A stretch of 64,000 nucleotides of DNA from Pristionchus mayeri. Taxonomy: Eukaryota; Nematoda; Chromadorea; Rhabditida; Neodiplogasteridae. Under the pieces are notes generated by a model. It was not told the origin of the DNA. It saw only the letters and a program-made list of their open reading frames with translations, and ran no database searches. The translations under genes and the position numbers were made by a program. The DNA lies in assembly GCA_036245805.1 (NCBI GenBank), contig BTRK01000004.1, positions 4,278,001-4,342,000 on the forward strand, given 5' to 3'. Within the stretch, counting starts at the first letter, position 1. The number at the start of each line of letters is the position of its first letter. This document shows, piece after piece, positions 56,076 to 64,000 of this stretch.

Positions 56076-58008
56076 ATGCATTTCCACATTCTTTACCCTG
56101 AGCCTGACATTCTCACGGTCTACGGCCCCAACAATTCGACTTACTGGTTTATGTTATTTGTGCGAACAGACTCCATCACAAAGCACAAATGCATCTACAA
56201 TATTTCCGTGCTAATTGAGGTATAATTTCTGACCTTATTTTATTTTAAAGTCTATGAAGGTACTGGCGTTGTTGATTGGTTATGTGCTTCATATTCGCGG
56301 CTTTGTAATATTTTGGAGACTAAAGGTAAGCAAAAAATACGACAAACTGCAAGTTTCTTATGCATTTTTCAGGCAATCCACAAAAACTTTCTTTTCATTT
56401 TCGCTCAGTTCTATTCAGTAATGGTTGTGGGAATGCTCGGAAGATTAGCGACGATCCCATACGAGGCCAGAATTCTTCGGTTTTCCGGTGAGCGAGTTAT
56501 TGAATAAAGTGATTATTGAAATTATGATAAAGGTATGCACGAAGCTCCGATTTCATTCCTGGCAATATTACGCCAATCGGCCTATGCTCAGGCTTTCTAT
56601 ATTCCAGTCGTGTTGACGATTGAGCGGTGAGATACATCACGATCTGAAATTTAGAAGTTTTTTTCGTAATTGTTTTTTTCAGAACATTTGCGACCATTTA
56701 CGTTGCGGATTATGAGAAAAATGCCCGAATGCAAATTTCGATTATTCTAAACTCGCTTATTATTTTAGCCAGCTATGCAACTGGCTACGGGATTGTAACA
56801 AGTAATCATTGTTATGATAACAATCCAAAGATTACCTCTATTCGAGCAATGGTCTGACTCTCTTCAGTTTGCACACTATCTCGCCGGTTAGAGAGACGAG
56901 AGAGCGTGCAAACTGAAGAGAGTCAGACCATTGTTCCTCTATTCCCAGGAGTGTTGAATGTCTTCCGGCTTACAATTCTTCTTCAGATTGTAAATGTCAG
57001 CTGTGCTTTAGTAAGTTCCCTCCTTGTTTAGAGATCGTGTGAATGCGATACTGTTTCCTGTGTACTTTTATTGTTAAACTTCCTTCTCAACTTATATTTC
57101 CAGTGGTTTCACTGGCTTCTTCGGTACAACGAACGTCGTCTAGCTCGATTGACTGATTATCTACGACGATTCAACGACGAGTACTCGTTGAGTCTACGCG
57201 TGCAGTTGAAAGAGAACATCTGGAGCATGAAGGTGACTTATAGTTATCGATTTTCATAATAATCAATTCAGAAGATTGAATTCGGCGCTTATTTTCTCAC
57301 GGTGGGACTCGCATTGAACATGGCGTTGATCTTTCCCCCGATTCTCATCCTCACTGAACCAGATCAATTCGAGACTCTTCAATGGTTCACTTGCTTCGGC
57401 AATCTCGCATTCGCACTGTTAGTTATTTGACGGGAAATATTAGATTCCGAAAAATGAACACAGTTTTAGTCGTCCGGAACATTGTTTTTGAAAAATATCT
57501 CTCTGTGAAACATTTTGTCAAAAAATATTTTTCAAAAAATGCTCCGGATGACCAAAACTGTGTTCACTTATCGGAATCTAATATTTCCCGTCATTTATAC
57601 AATGCTTAACGTTGGCAATATGTGAATAGAGTGAGACGACGTATTTCATGTACTTTCAGCGCTGTTCTCTATACTTCGCCGTGCTTGGAAGTGGCGATCG
57701 CCATTCACAAAGGACGAGTGCCTCCCATTCTCATTTCAATCTTTGGAAAAGAATAGTGAGTCCAGTATTTCGTTAGGCATAGCAGGTATTACAAATGAGA
57801 TGTCGTTAATGACCACTTGTGTTGAATTGTGTTTGAATACATTCTTCACTTATATCGTCAATTTAGTTTCATCCACAAATATCGTCAATTTAGTTTCATC
57901 CACAACGAACAGAAGGCGAGTAGCGAAATCGATAGTTACTTCAAGCAGCTCGACAACCAATGGTCCCGTGGATTCGACATTCGAGCATCACGAAAAATCA
58001 CTGTATAA
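56076..58008 (+). CDS. Sre-type chemoreceptor, plus strand
   Basis: Third Sre-type receptor, more distant from the minus-strand pair. ATG 56076 (MHFHILYPEPDILTVYGPNN). Exons then encode VLALLIGYVLHIRGFVIFW (TM1), IHKNFLFIFAQFYSVMVVGM with LGRLATIPYEA, and ISFLAILRQSAYAQAFYIPV leading to the signature TIER then TFATIYVADYEKNARMQISI. Next are ASYATGYGIVT, WFHWLLRYNERRLARLTDYL, YSLSLRVQLKENIWSMK, FLTVGLALNMALIFPPILIL and LEVAIAIHKGRVPPI. The last exon begins YFIHKYRQFSF and contains SSEIDSYFKQLDNQWSRG (Sre end), with TAA 58006-58008. A 27-bp tandem duplication covers the acceptor of that last exon. Introns hold two foldback elements. Confidence 0.8.
56847..56933. mobile_element. 87-bp hairpin MITE (family H4), intronic
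   Basis: CAATGGTCTGACTCTCTTCA and its inverse TGAAGAGAGTCAGACCATTG form a near-perfect stem around TTTGCACACTATCTCGCCGG...GAGAGAGCGTGCAAAC. The core resembles families H1-H3 but the outer arms do not. Located in an intron of the plus-strand Sre gene. Confidence 0.85.
57429..57592. mobile_element. 164-bp palindromic MITE, intronic
   Basis: GACGGGAAATATTAGATTCC on the left and GGAATCTAATATTTCCCGTC on the right, then AACACAGTTTT and AAAACTGTGTT, pair over almost the full length with a short AT-rich centre. It is in the intron before the penultimate exon of the plus-strand Sre gene. Confidence 0.88.
57852..57905 (+). repeat. 27-bp tandem duplication spanning a splice acceptor
   Basis: ATATCGTCAATTTAG plus TTTCATCCACAA occurs twice in a row (57852-57878, 57879-57905). 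Each copy supplies an identical TCAATTTAG acceptor. Because 27 is a multiple of three, use of either acceptor keeps the last Sre exon in frame and only adds or removes nine residues. Confidence 0.9.
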
Positions 58009-58318
58009 TTTGAAATATGCGGAAGGAACCTTGATACTTTCAATTGTTTACGCCATGTTAATTGTTTGCAAATGAGTCTTTGTTGAACAACATTTCGATC
58101 GGTCAGAATTGTGTAGTATCTTCTCGCCTCTGTGGTAACTCCTGAATGAATACCGATGCGGCCAGATTGAGAACAGTAGTAACGATGCATGCATAAAAGC
58201 TTCATGCTATGAAAGTTTCCCCGTCACTCATGTAATACGAACAAACAAACTTTGTTGATTTGCCCATCTAACTCACGAAGACGAACAATGGTTTATCGAT
58301 GTGAATGGAACAATTCGA
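58009..58318. other. Sequence between convergent genes
   Basis: Lies between the Sre stop and the stop of the first secreted-peptide gene. Nothing recognisable. Confidence 0.5.
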
Positions 58319-58688
58319 TCAGCCCCACCCCCTGCTCCATCCTCCCTTCGTGTAGATAGTTCTCACACTGCTGGCAGTCTTGGCTGCTCTTCCCGGTCTT
58401 CCGTGGATTCCGCCCCCTACGAAATGGAACGTTAACTTCAACTATTCGTTCACAAGCTGACATCCGCTCCTGCCGCCCCATCCGCCGTCAATTCGACCTC
58501 CCCCTGCAAACGAGTTGGATCATTGAATATTTGTAAGCCGATCAGGTAAGATTATGAGTCTTTTTCACAGAGGAAAGGAACCGAAACATACATCCTGTCT
58601 CTTGAAAAGAATCTGCATGAACCGAAGTGAAGACAGTGGAAAGGAACAGAAGCAGAGCGAAAAAGAGGAGCAATCTCGCGGAAAGCAT
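58319..58688 (-). CDS. Small secreted Gly/Trp-rich peptide, family B member 1
   Basis: Three exons (58688-58592, 58503-58462, 58416-58319) total 237 nt, or 78 residues plus stop. Residues 1-25 are a clear signal peptide (MLSARLLLFFALLLFLSTVF), so the product is secreted. The mature part is Gly/Trp/Arg-rich (WGGRIDGGWGGRSG, GRPGRAAK) and ends in the family block VRTIYTKGGWSRGWG. Both introns are phase 1 and split a Trp codon (GGA T|GT...AG|GG), as in family A genes. It lacks the final RK of its relatives. Composition and clustering resemble nematode epidermal antimicrobial peptides, but that role is inferred. The sequence just before the ATG (TCGAGTCTCG) is shared with member 2. Confidence 0.75.
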
Positions 58689-58852
58689 CGAGACTCGAGT
58701 GGAGAGATCCCGTATGGATGAATAATGTGTGTTTTGTGAACATCCGTATGCGCTCTGCTCCTCCCATTTCAACAAGTATTCATAGAATAGGTAAAGCAAC
58801 TGCACTTTAGTTTCACGTAGAATAAATAACCTCAAAATAATAAATGATTAAA

Positions 58853-58940
58853 CTAGAATAGTTGTCACTTCATAGCACACTCTCTCTACTTGTCTACCGC
58901 ACGACAGATATCAATCACATACTACTAATCAACTAACTAG
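58853..58940. repeat. Intergenic repeat of the peptide cluster, copy 1
   Basis: CTAGAATAGTTGTCACTTCA through CACACTCTCTCTACTTGT to CAACTAACTAG. The copy at 62072-62160 matches over the same length with scattered differences. Each copy lies just downstream of a family A gene, so it marks duplicated units. Confidence 0.8.
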
Positions 58941-59125
58941 AACAAGTGATCGGAGCAGAAGAAAGTGCAACAATGAAGAGTCGCACAATTGAACGAACTC
59001 CTTCGCTAACAATAGCTCGCAAGTAAATTATTTATCTATCAAACGCAATATCGGATCATAAAATGGCCGCCTCGCAATTAAGTAAAACTCGAAAGATTAC
59101 AGATAATCCTTCTTGCCACATCCCA

Positions 59126-59672
59126 TTACCGCTTTCCCCACCATCCAAATCGAATCCATCCACCTCCATAGCCACCGTATCCATATCGGTATCCACCACC
59201 ATCTAAAATGCAGGAGTTATACGAAAAATGAGGTCAGTTTTATTTTGCTTGCTGGATCAACATATCATGATTTTAAAAAAATCACTTGGGGCAGAATACG
59301 GACACTATTTATCTGTTTTTCTTTTGAGAGAAAGATCAATTCTTCAATTGTAAATTGTAAAACAAATGAATATAAACCAAAGTGTTCGGAATTGCGTGAT
59401 AAGAACTCACATCCACCATATCCCCCGCCGTATCCTAACCCCCATAACAGCACCCGCGATGTCCCCACTTCTTCCACGTTTTCCCTGAAACAATTCATAT
59501 CTTCTTCTTTCATTTTCCTGGGCAATTTGGTTGACTGAATGAGAAATACGCATTATTTTAGCTTTCTCATGGATAAATAAGAAGCTCAATTGAACTTAGA
59601 AAAGAATGCATCAGTTGAGTGTGCCAAGAAAGCGATAATGAGAAAGAGAATTACAATTTTGGTTGAGAACAT
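59126..59672 (-). pseudogene. Secreted GYG-rich peptide, family A member 1, decayed
   Basis: Same layout as intact family A genes: a signal-peptide exon (ATG 59672-59670; MFSTKIVILFLIIAFLAHST), a middle exon (about 59484-59411) and a last exon (59202-59126; GYRYGYGGYGGGWIRFGWW). Two defects are visible. The donor after the signal-peptide exon reads CTAAGT where the intact paralogue has GTAAGT. In the middle exon the reading KKWGHRGCCYGG runs into TAG, because one base is missing compared with the paralogue's TATGGGGGCTATGGATACGG. Either could be a sequencing error, but together they suggest a dead or non-standard gene. The promoter motifs are still present. Confidence 0.65.
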
Positions 59673-59701
59673 CTTCGACTGACCTTCTGTAATGTTCAGC
59701 G

Positions 59702-59713
59702 CCCCTTTTATCT
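59702..59713 (-). promoter_or_regulatory. TATA-like GATAAAAGG upstream of family A member 1
   Basis: GATAAAAGGGGC, about 35 bp before the ATG. It is followed at 59689-59678 by AGAAGGTCAGTC, a motif placed at nearly the same distance in all three family A genes. Confidence 0.6.
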
Positions 59714-60199
59714 TCCCAGGCACCATCCTCGCACTATACGGTATCCCAAAAACATCTCAATCACCCGTGGTTGAAGAATTAGGAGTAGATTGGGTGCAGA
59801 GGGTCGACTTGTGCGACCACAACCTCAGCACAATGACTAAAGATTGAATTGTCATTAACAGCTATAATTCAACCATCGTGAAGTCAATGATGTACCTTCC
59901 TCTGCCCTAGGACTACTTCTTCGGTAATCATAATTTGAATTGTCCTGAGTCGAAAGCAATTTTCCTAGTAGACATTAATCGCACTCCTGATCTAGCGGAG
60001 GACACGAGTCGTCTCCACTGAAGTATTGAAAATGCTCGATCACATACATCGACCATATCATCGCCTCTCCCCCCCCCCCTACGCTTCCACAAATGTAGTA
60101 TGGGAGGCTACATGTTTTGTGATGTCGCTGCGTCGTTGTTGTACATTTCCCATACAGAAACAACACTTTATCCAGAATATCGTTCTTTATAGTCGCCAA

Positions 60200-60567
60200 T
60201 CACTTTCTACCCCATCCACGATCCCATCCTCCCCGCGTGTAGATCGTTTGTACACGGCCCGTCTTTACATTTACCAGACGATCCGGGATTCCTTGCCCTG
60301 GAAAAGTGTTACTCGCCTTGCTAACATCCTAAACATACATCCACCCCATTCGTCAACACCTCCGTAATGGTTACACATTGATAAAATGATGTCAAATATA
60401 CAAAATTATTACAAAATGTATACAATTAAAGAAAAATTTCGGTGAATCGATTCGATGAATTTGGCCGAAAACTCACATCCTCTGCTTCTGATAGTTATTC
60501 CATGAGCATCGACGAAGCAGTTGGAATGGAGGAGGAAGAGAGCGAATAGAAGGGAGAAGAAGAGCAT
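60200..60567 (-). CDS. Small secreted Gly/Trp-rich peptide, family B member 2
   Basis: Minimal model: exon 60567-60477 (signal peptide MLFFSLLFALFLLHSNCFVD) joined in phase 1 to exon 60297-60200, 189 nt, or 62 residues plus stop. The C terminus is VQTIYTRGGWDRGWGRK, nearly identical to the member at the window end. A cassette exon near 60358-60339 (VDEWGG between phase-1 sites) would also keep frame, but its acceptor (TTACGGAG) is poor. The leader-proximal motif TCGAGTCTCGATGCT matches member 1. Secretion is well supported; a defence role is inferred from composition and context. Confidence 0.75.
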
Positions 60568-60985
60568 CGAGACTCGAATGACTCATTCCTTTCTCGATTC
60601 GTCCACTTCACTTCAACGAATAAACGATGAAGCGAACATAATTCGAGTTTTATGATCCTGCTACGCATAGAATACCAATTTTGCGAAATTGGATGTTCGT
60701 GGAGAATATGACGTGATTAATTAGAATAGCCAAAACATTATGTAATAAAGATAGTTAAATTTATTCAGTAAAATACATTTGAGTAACACGAGGAACAGGG
60801 CTGGTCCGAATTATTTAAAAAAAAAGTAAAAATGCACTATTGGATTGAAAAAGGGAAGGGCAGTAAAAAAACGGCTATGGATTGTATATTCTATTTATCT
60901 ACTGGTGTGATTTAAAAAAATTATATGGATAAGACCTTGAGAAATAGAAATGATGGGTCGACGGTAGTTCTTTCTGCTGTCTTTT

Positions 60986-61380
60986 TTATCTTCGTTTTCC
61001 CCATCCCCATCCTCCGTAGCCGTAACCTCCATATCCATAGCCTCCCCCTGGAATTCAATCAATATATCACAGAATACAGTCATTGATAATTGCTAATTAT
61101 CATAATTATGATTGATGATAATTACTAATAAACTAATGAAAAATTCAGTGAAAGAAAGATACTCACATCCACCGTATCCGTATCCGCCCCATCGACGACG
61201 CCATCCCCAAACTGAAAAAAACCGACTCTTAAACTTTGGGAAACACCCAATTTCACATAATAATAAATGAAAAACATGCTACAATATAAATATAAAAAAG
61301 GGAAACTTACAGTGTGCATTAATTGATGCAGCCAAGAAAGCAATTACGAGAAAGAGAACCAAGATCTTCGTTGATATCAT
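60986..61380 (-). CDS. Secreted GYG-rich peptide, family A member 2 (caenacin/NLP-like)
   Basis: Three exons (61380-61311, 61211-61167, 61047-60986) total 177 nt, or 58 residues plus stop. The signal peptide is MISTKILVLFLVIAFLAASI with cleavage near residue 22. The short mature peptide has a basic Trp-rich start (WGWRRRW), GYG repeats (GGYGYGGYGYGG) and ends GWGWGKRR. Donors are GTAAGT and GTGAGT, both phase 1, so the introns split Phe and Trp codons. Composition and size match caenacin/NLP-29-type epidermal antimicrobial peptides. The last KRR could be processed by a dibasic protease. A GGGATAAAAG box lies 41 bp upstream of the ATG. Confidence 0.85.
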
Positions 61381-61420
61381 TGCAGACTGACCTTCTGACG
61401 TTTGCTGACCTTCAGCATCC

Positions 61421-61430
61421 CTTTTATCCC
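61421..61430 (-). promoter_or_regulatory. TATA-like GGGATAAAAG upstream of family A member 2
   Basis: About 41 bp before the ATG, with AGAAGGTCAGTC at 61396-61385 between it and the start. The spacing is shared with members 1 and 3, pointing to a conserved core promoter with a very short leader. The GATA within it may also be a GATA-factor site. Confidence 0.6.
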
Positions 61431-61744
61431 CCTCTAGGGTCAAGTTTGAGCACAAAACAAAACCTTAATTTGACCAACTCAATGCCCTTTGATGCAGTAT
61501 CAGTGGTGAGAGCGGTTGTAGTATATGACTTGAGGAGAACATCTCTAGCTGAGAGTGCACATCATGACGGCATAACACTCGTGATAACAAGGATAACGCA
61601 GTCACAATTTATTTTTGTGATTTTTATAAATATTTCGATGCTTTCCTTACACCATACGGTATTGTCCATACCTTTCTTATGAAACTGAATTCTTTAAATA
61701 TATCGCAAGTCTTCGGAAAAAGAACAGATCACCATTTACATACT

Positions 61745-61854
61745 AGGGATGGCTTGGCAAGAAACGGTCTCTTCATACTACACACTCTCTCGCCGGTCCG
61801 ATTGGTGAGAGAGTGTGTAGTTTGAAGAGAGTCATTTCTTGTGAAGCCATCCCT
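61745..61854. mobile_element. 110-bp TA-flanked hairpin MITE (family H1), intergenic
   Basis: Almost identical to the elements in the DGAT2-like gene (AGGGATGGCTTGGCAAGAAA ... GTGAAGCCATCCCT), with TA on both sides and the orientation of the 7063 copy. It lies between two family A peptide genes. Confidence 0.9.
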
Positions 61855-62071
61855 ATTACATACTGTTCAAAGTGCCGAAAGTATTGCATTCCACTATTTC
61901 TCTACTACAGAAACTGCATTTTTATGTCCTTTCCCTGTGATTTCCAAGAACAATTTCCACTTTGAAAAATGCAAGGATGACTATGAAATGGACAGAAGCC
62001 TGGATAGAATGGATAGAAGCCTGCCCATTTCAAATCTATTCAGCAAAAATGTAACTCGTTTCGAACAAAAC

Positions 62072-62160
62072 TAGAATAATTGTAATTTCTTCTCACACTC
62101 TCTCTACTTGTGTACTGCACCGCAGATCGGAATGACATACTACTGATGAACTAACTATAG
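62072..62160. repeat. Intergenic repeat of the peptide cluster, copy 2
   Basis: CTAGAATAATTGTAATTTCT through CACACTCTCTCTACTTGTGT to GAACTAACTATAG, matching 58853-58940. It lies downstream of family A member 3, as copy 1 lies downstream of member 1. Confidence 0.8.
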
Positions 62161-62532
62161 CGTATGATAAAGGAGGTGTAACATTGGAGAGTCGCACAAC
62201 TTACAACAAATTCACACGATCTCACAGTTATTTCTTTTATTAATTGTCTATTACAAACATTTTGCCATACATGAGTGCCCTACTATAATTCACATAAGCT
62301 AATATGCTGTATTCAGCAACGAAATGTCGCATATATATGATTTGTTTCGCCTCCACATTTTTCTGATATAAACTAGAAAGGGTAAGTGAAATTGAACACA
62401 TGATCGTTCGTAAGTGCACTAGAAATTTATCAACCAGTAACATCGGATCACAAAATGAAAGCATTGCAAATAAATTAAATACTCAGTTTACAAATTAAGT
62501 CAGACGTTGGTTATGCTTCTTCTGAATTCCCG

Positions 62533-63358
62533 TTACCGCCTTCCCCATCCCCATCCAAACCGGACCCATCCACTCCAGCCTCCATAGCCTCCGTATCCAT
62601 ATCCATATCCACCACCATCTGTGATGTATATTTAATGCATTATGTTATATAAAAAGCAATTGGGTGTGCAATATCTAGATATCGGGTGTTTCAGGAGAAA
62701 ATCGAACTGGATTAGCATTTCGAGGGAATGAAGAGGAAAATTTGAAAAAAGATTCTTCCAGTTTTGGTCACTCTGTGGGATCATACCCTCCTAGAAGTAA
62801 CAGGCATAATCCAGATGGTTTTTTTCAGCCTATATTTTCTACACGAAAATCGAAAAAATAAAATTGGAGCACCGGGTAAGCACAATGACGCTAGGGGAGC
62901 GCGAGGGATATCTCGCGTTCAGGTCAACGCTCACCTAACCATTTTGGGATTTTTTTTCAATAAATTCCAATTTTCCATTAATTAATGCCTATGACTCGGC
63001 AAAGTGCTCACATCCACCATATCCATATCCTCCGCCGTATCCATAGCCCCCATAGCAGCAGCGACGTGCCCACTTCTTCCCTGAAAGAATAACATATTAT
63101 ATATATTTATCTACGCTCGAATGCACAACGAGATGCGATAACTATATAATGTATGGTGTTACAGAATAATTAGATAACTTCAATGTCTATTGATAACAGC
63201 AATTATATTGCAAATCAGTTCGATTTAATGAGAAATAAATGGATTGTTATATCATGAATAATTTCGGAGACCAAAATGAACTTACAGAAAAATGCATCGG
63301 TTGAATGTGCCAAGAAAGCGACGATGAGAAGGAGAATTACAATCTTCCTGGACAGCAT
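62533..63358 (-). CDS. Secreted GYG-rich peptide, family A member 3 (caenacin/NLP-like)
   Basis: Three exons (63358-63286, 63080-63012, 62618-62533) total 228 nt, or 75 residues plus stop. The signal peptide is MLSRKIVILLLIVAFLAHST. The mature part begins FFWKKWARRCCYGGYGYGGG, with two adjacent Cys, continues in GYG/GGY repeats and ends WVRFGWGWGRR. All introns are phase 1. In-frame ATGs further upstream exist (for example MKGALSITEGQ), but that sequence corresponds to the promoter/leader of the other members, so the downstream ATG is chosen. Likely secreted from epidermis as a defence or cuticle peptide, by family resemblance only. Confidence 0.85.
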
Positions 63359-63362
63359 CCTC

Positions 63363-63398
63363 GACTGACCTTCTGTTATGCTCAGCGCCCCTTTCATC
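63363..63398 (-). promoter_or_regulatory. Core-promoter block upstream of family A member 3
   Basis: GATGAAAGGGGCGCTGAG (63398 downward) occupies the place of the GATAAAAGG box in the other members, with one base changed, and AGAAGGTCAGTC follows at 63374-63363. Confidence 0.5.
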
Positions 63399-63850
63399 TT
63401 CTTAGGCACCATGCTCGCCCAAAATGATCGTACGACACAGCGCAATCACACGTATTTAACAACTAGGAGCACATTTTGTGTACGGGGTTATCTTATGCCA
63501 ACACAATCTTCGCACATTAAATAAGGATTTTCAGCAGTAGACAAGTTAACCACCATCAACTACAAATCAAGCATGCACTTTCTCCTGACTGTGAGATTAT
63601 TCCTTCGCCAACCCCATTAGTGTTGTCCAGTTCGAAAACAACGCTCTTTGTGGTCATCAATCGCAACTTTTCGAAGACGAACATTCGATCAACTGTTACA
63701 AGGACAACACATGTTTCTCTAGTATTCGAAAATCCAAATCGTCCGTACTCTGCACATCCCTATGAAATTTCTCTGTGAATAAACCATTGTTTGCATTTGC
63801 GCTCACATGGATAATATTTTATCGAGAAGTACTCTTTGTATGATCGTCAA

Positions 63851-63948
63851 TCACTTTCTTCCCCATCCTCGATCCCATCCTCCCCTCGTGTAGATCGTCT
63901 GCACGGTGCCGGCCTTAGCGCGGCCATTCCGGGCTGATATTCCCTGCC
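63851..63948 (-). CDS. Family B peptide member 3, last exon only (cut by window edge)
   Basis: A 98-nt exon, the same length as in the other two family B members, after a CCTGCAG-type acceptor and entered in phase 1. It encodes QGISARNGRAKAGTVQTIYT and RGGWDRGWGRK, then TGA at 63853-63851. The signal-peptide exon should lie beyond base 64000. Confidence 0.8.
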
Positions 63949-64000
63949 CTGCAATACATCAGGCAATTAACCAAATTTTAATTAAAATTGTAAAACGTTC

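Overview
This is a stretch of nematode chromosome, most likely from a free-living rhabditid or diplogastrid (Pristionchus-like). Genes are intron-rich with short introns ending in the nematode acceptor TTTNCAG. There are nematode-only chemoreceptor families (Str-type and Sre-type), small secreted Gly/Tyr/Trp-rich peptides of the caenacin/NLP kind, and many foldback (MITE-like) elements. The exact species cannot be told from the sequence.

Layout. 0.47-2.1 kb: Str-type chemoreceptor (+). 2.6-3.1 kb: small Ser-rich unknown (-). 3.9-4.8 kb: foldback element. 5.3-5.7 kb: a cluster of the palindrome ACTCGCGAGT. 5.8-8.1 kb: DGAT2-family acyltransferase (+) with two copies of one hairpin element in its introns. 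9.4-11.05 kb: Ly6-type, probably GPI-anchored surface protein (+). 11.1-14.6 kb: repeat island with a LINE tail, an inverted array of a ~28-bp repeat, and a 5'-truncated non-LTR retrotransposon. 15.2-21.3 kb: divergent SLC6 transporter (-), containing a tRNA-Gln (+) and a foldback element with tRNA-like arms in introns. 22.5-24.0 kb: PC4/SUB1 coactivator (+), followed 300 bp later by a 20.8-kb PTIP (PAXIP1) homologue (24.3-45.1 kb, +) with a Gln/Pro/Met-rich N-terminal half and about four BRCT repeats. Close head-to-tail spacing and a trans-splice-like acceptor suggest an operon. One ~9.9-kb PTIP intron holds a 250-codon open exon that could be an alternative first exon, plus five poly-C tracts. 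45.5-46.8 kb: an apparently intact mariner transposon, then a tRNA-Ser(GCT).

47.3-54.0 kb: two paralogous Sre-type receptors (-), the second interrupted by a 2-kb foldback element. 54.9-55.2 kb: dead reverse-transcriptase fragment. 56.1-58.0 kb: third Sre-type receptor (+). 58.3-64.0 kb: a minus-strand cluster of six small secreted peptide genes in two interleaved families (A: GYG-rich; B: ending TIYTxGGWxRGWG), with one decayed member and the last cut by the window edge.

The genes do not form one pathway. The themes are environmental sensing (four receptors), likely cuticle/epidermal defence (peptide cluster, perhaps the SLC6 protein), a chromatin/transcription pair (PC4 and PTIP), and lipid storage (DGAT2). 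The least expected structures are the peptide cluster, the hairpin families that share one core but differ in their arms, the tRNA-armed foldback, and the possible alternative PTIP first exon. All splice sites were read by eye; exon limits are estimates unless exact numbers are given.
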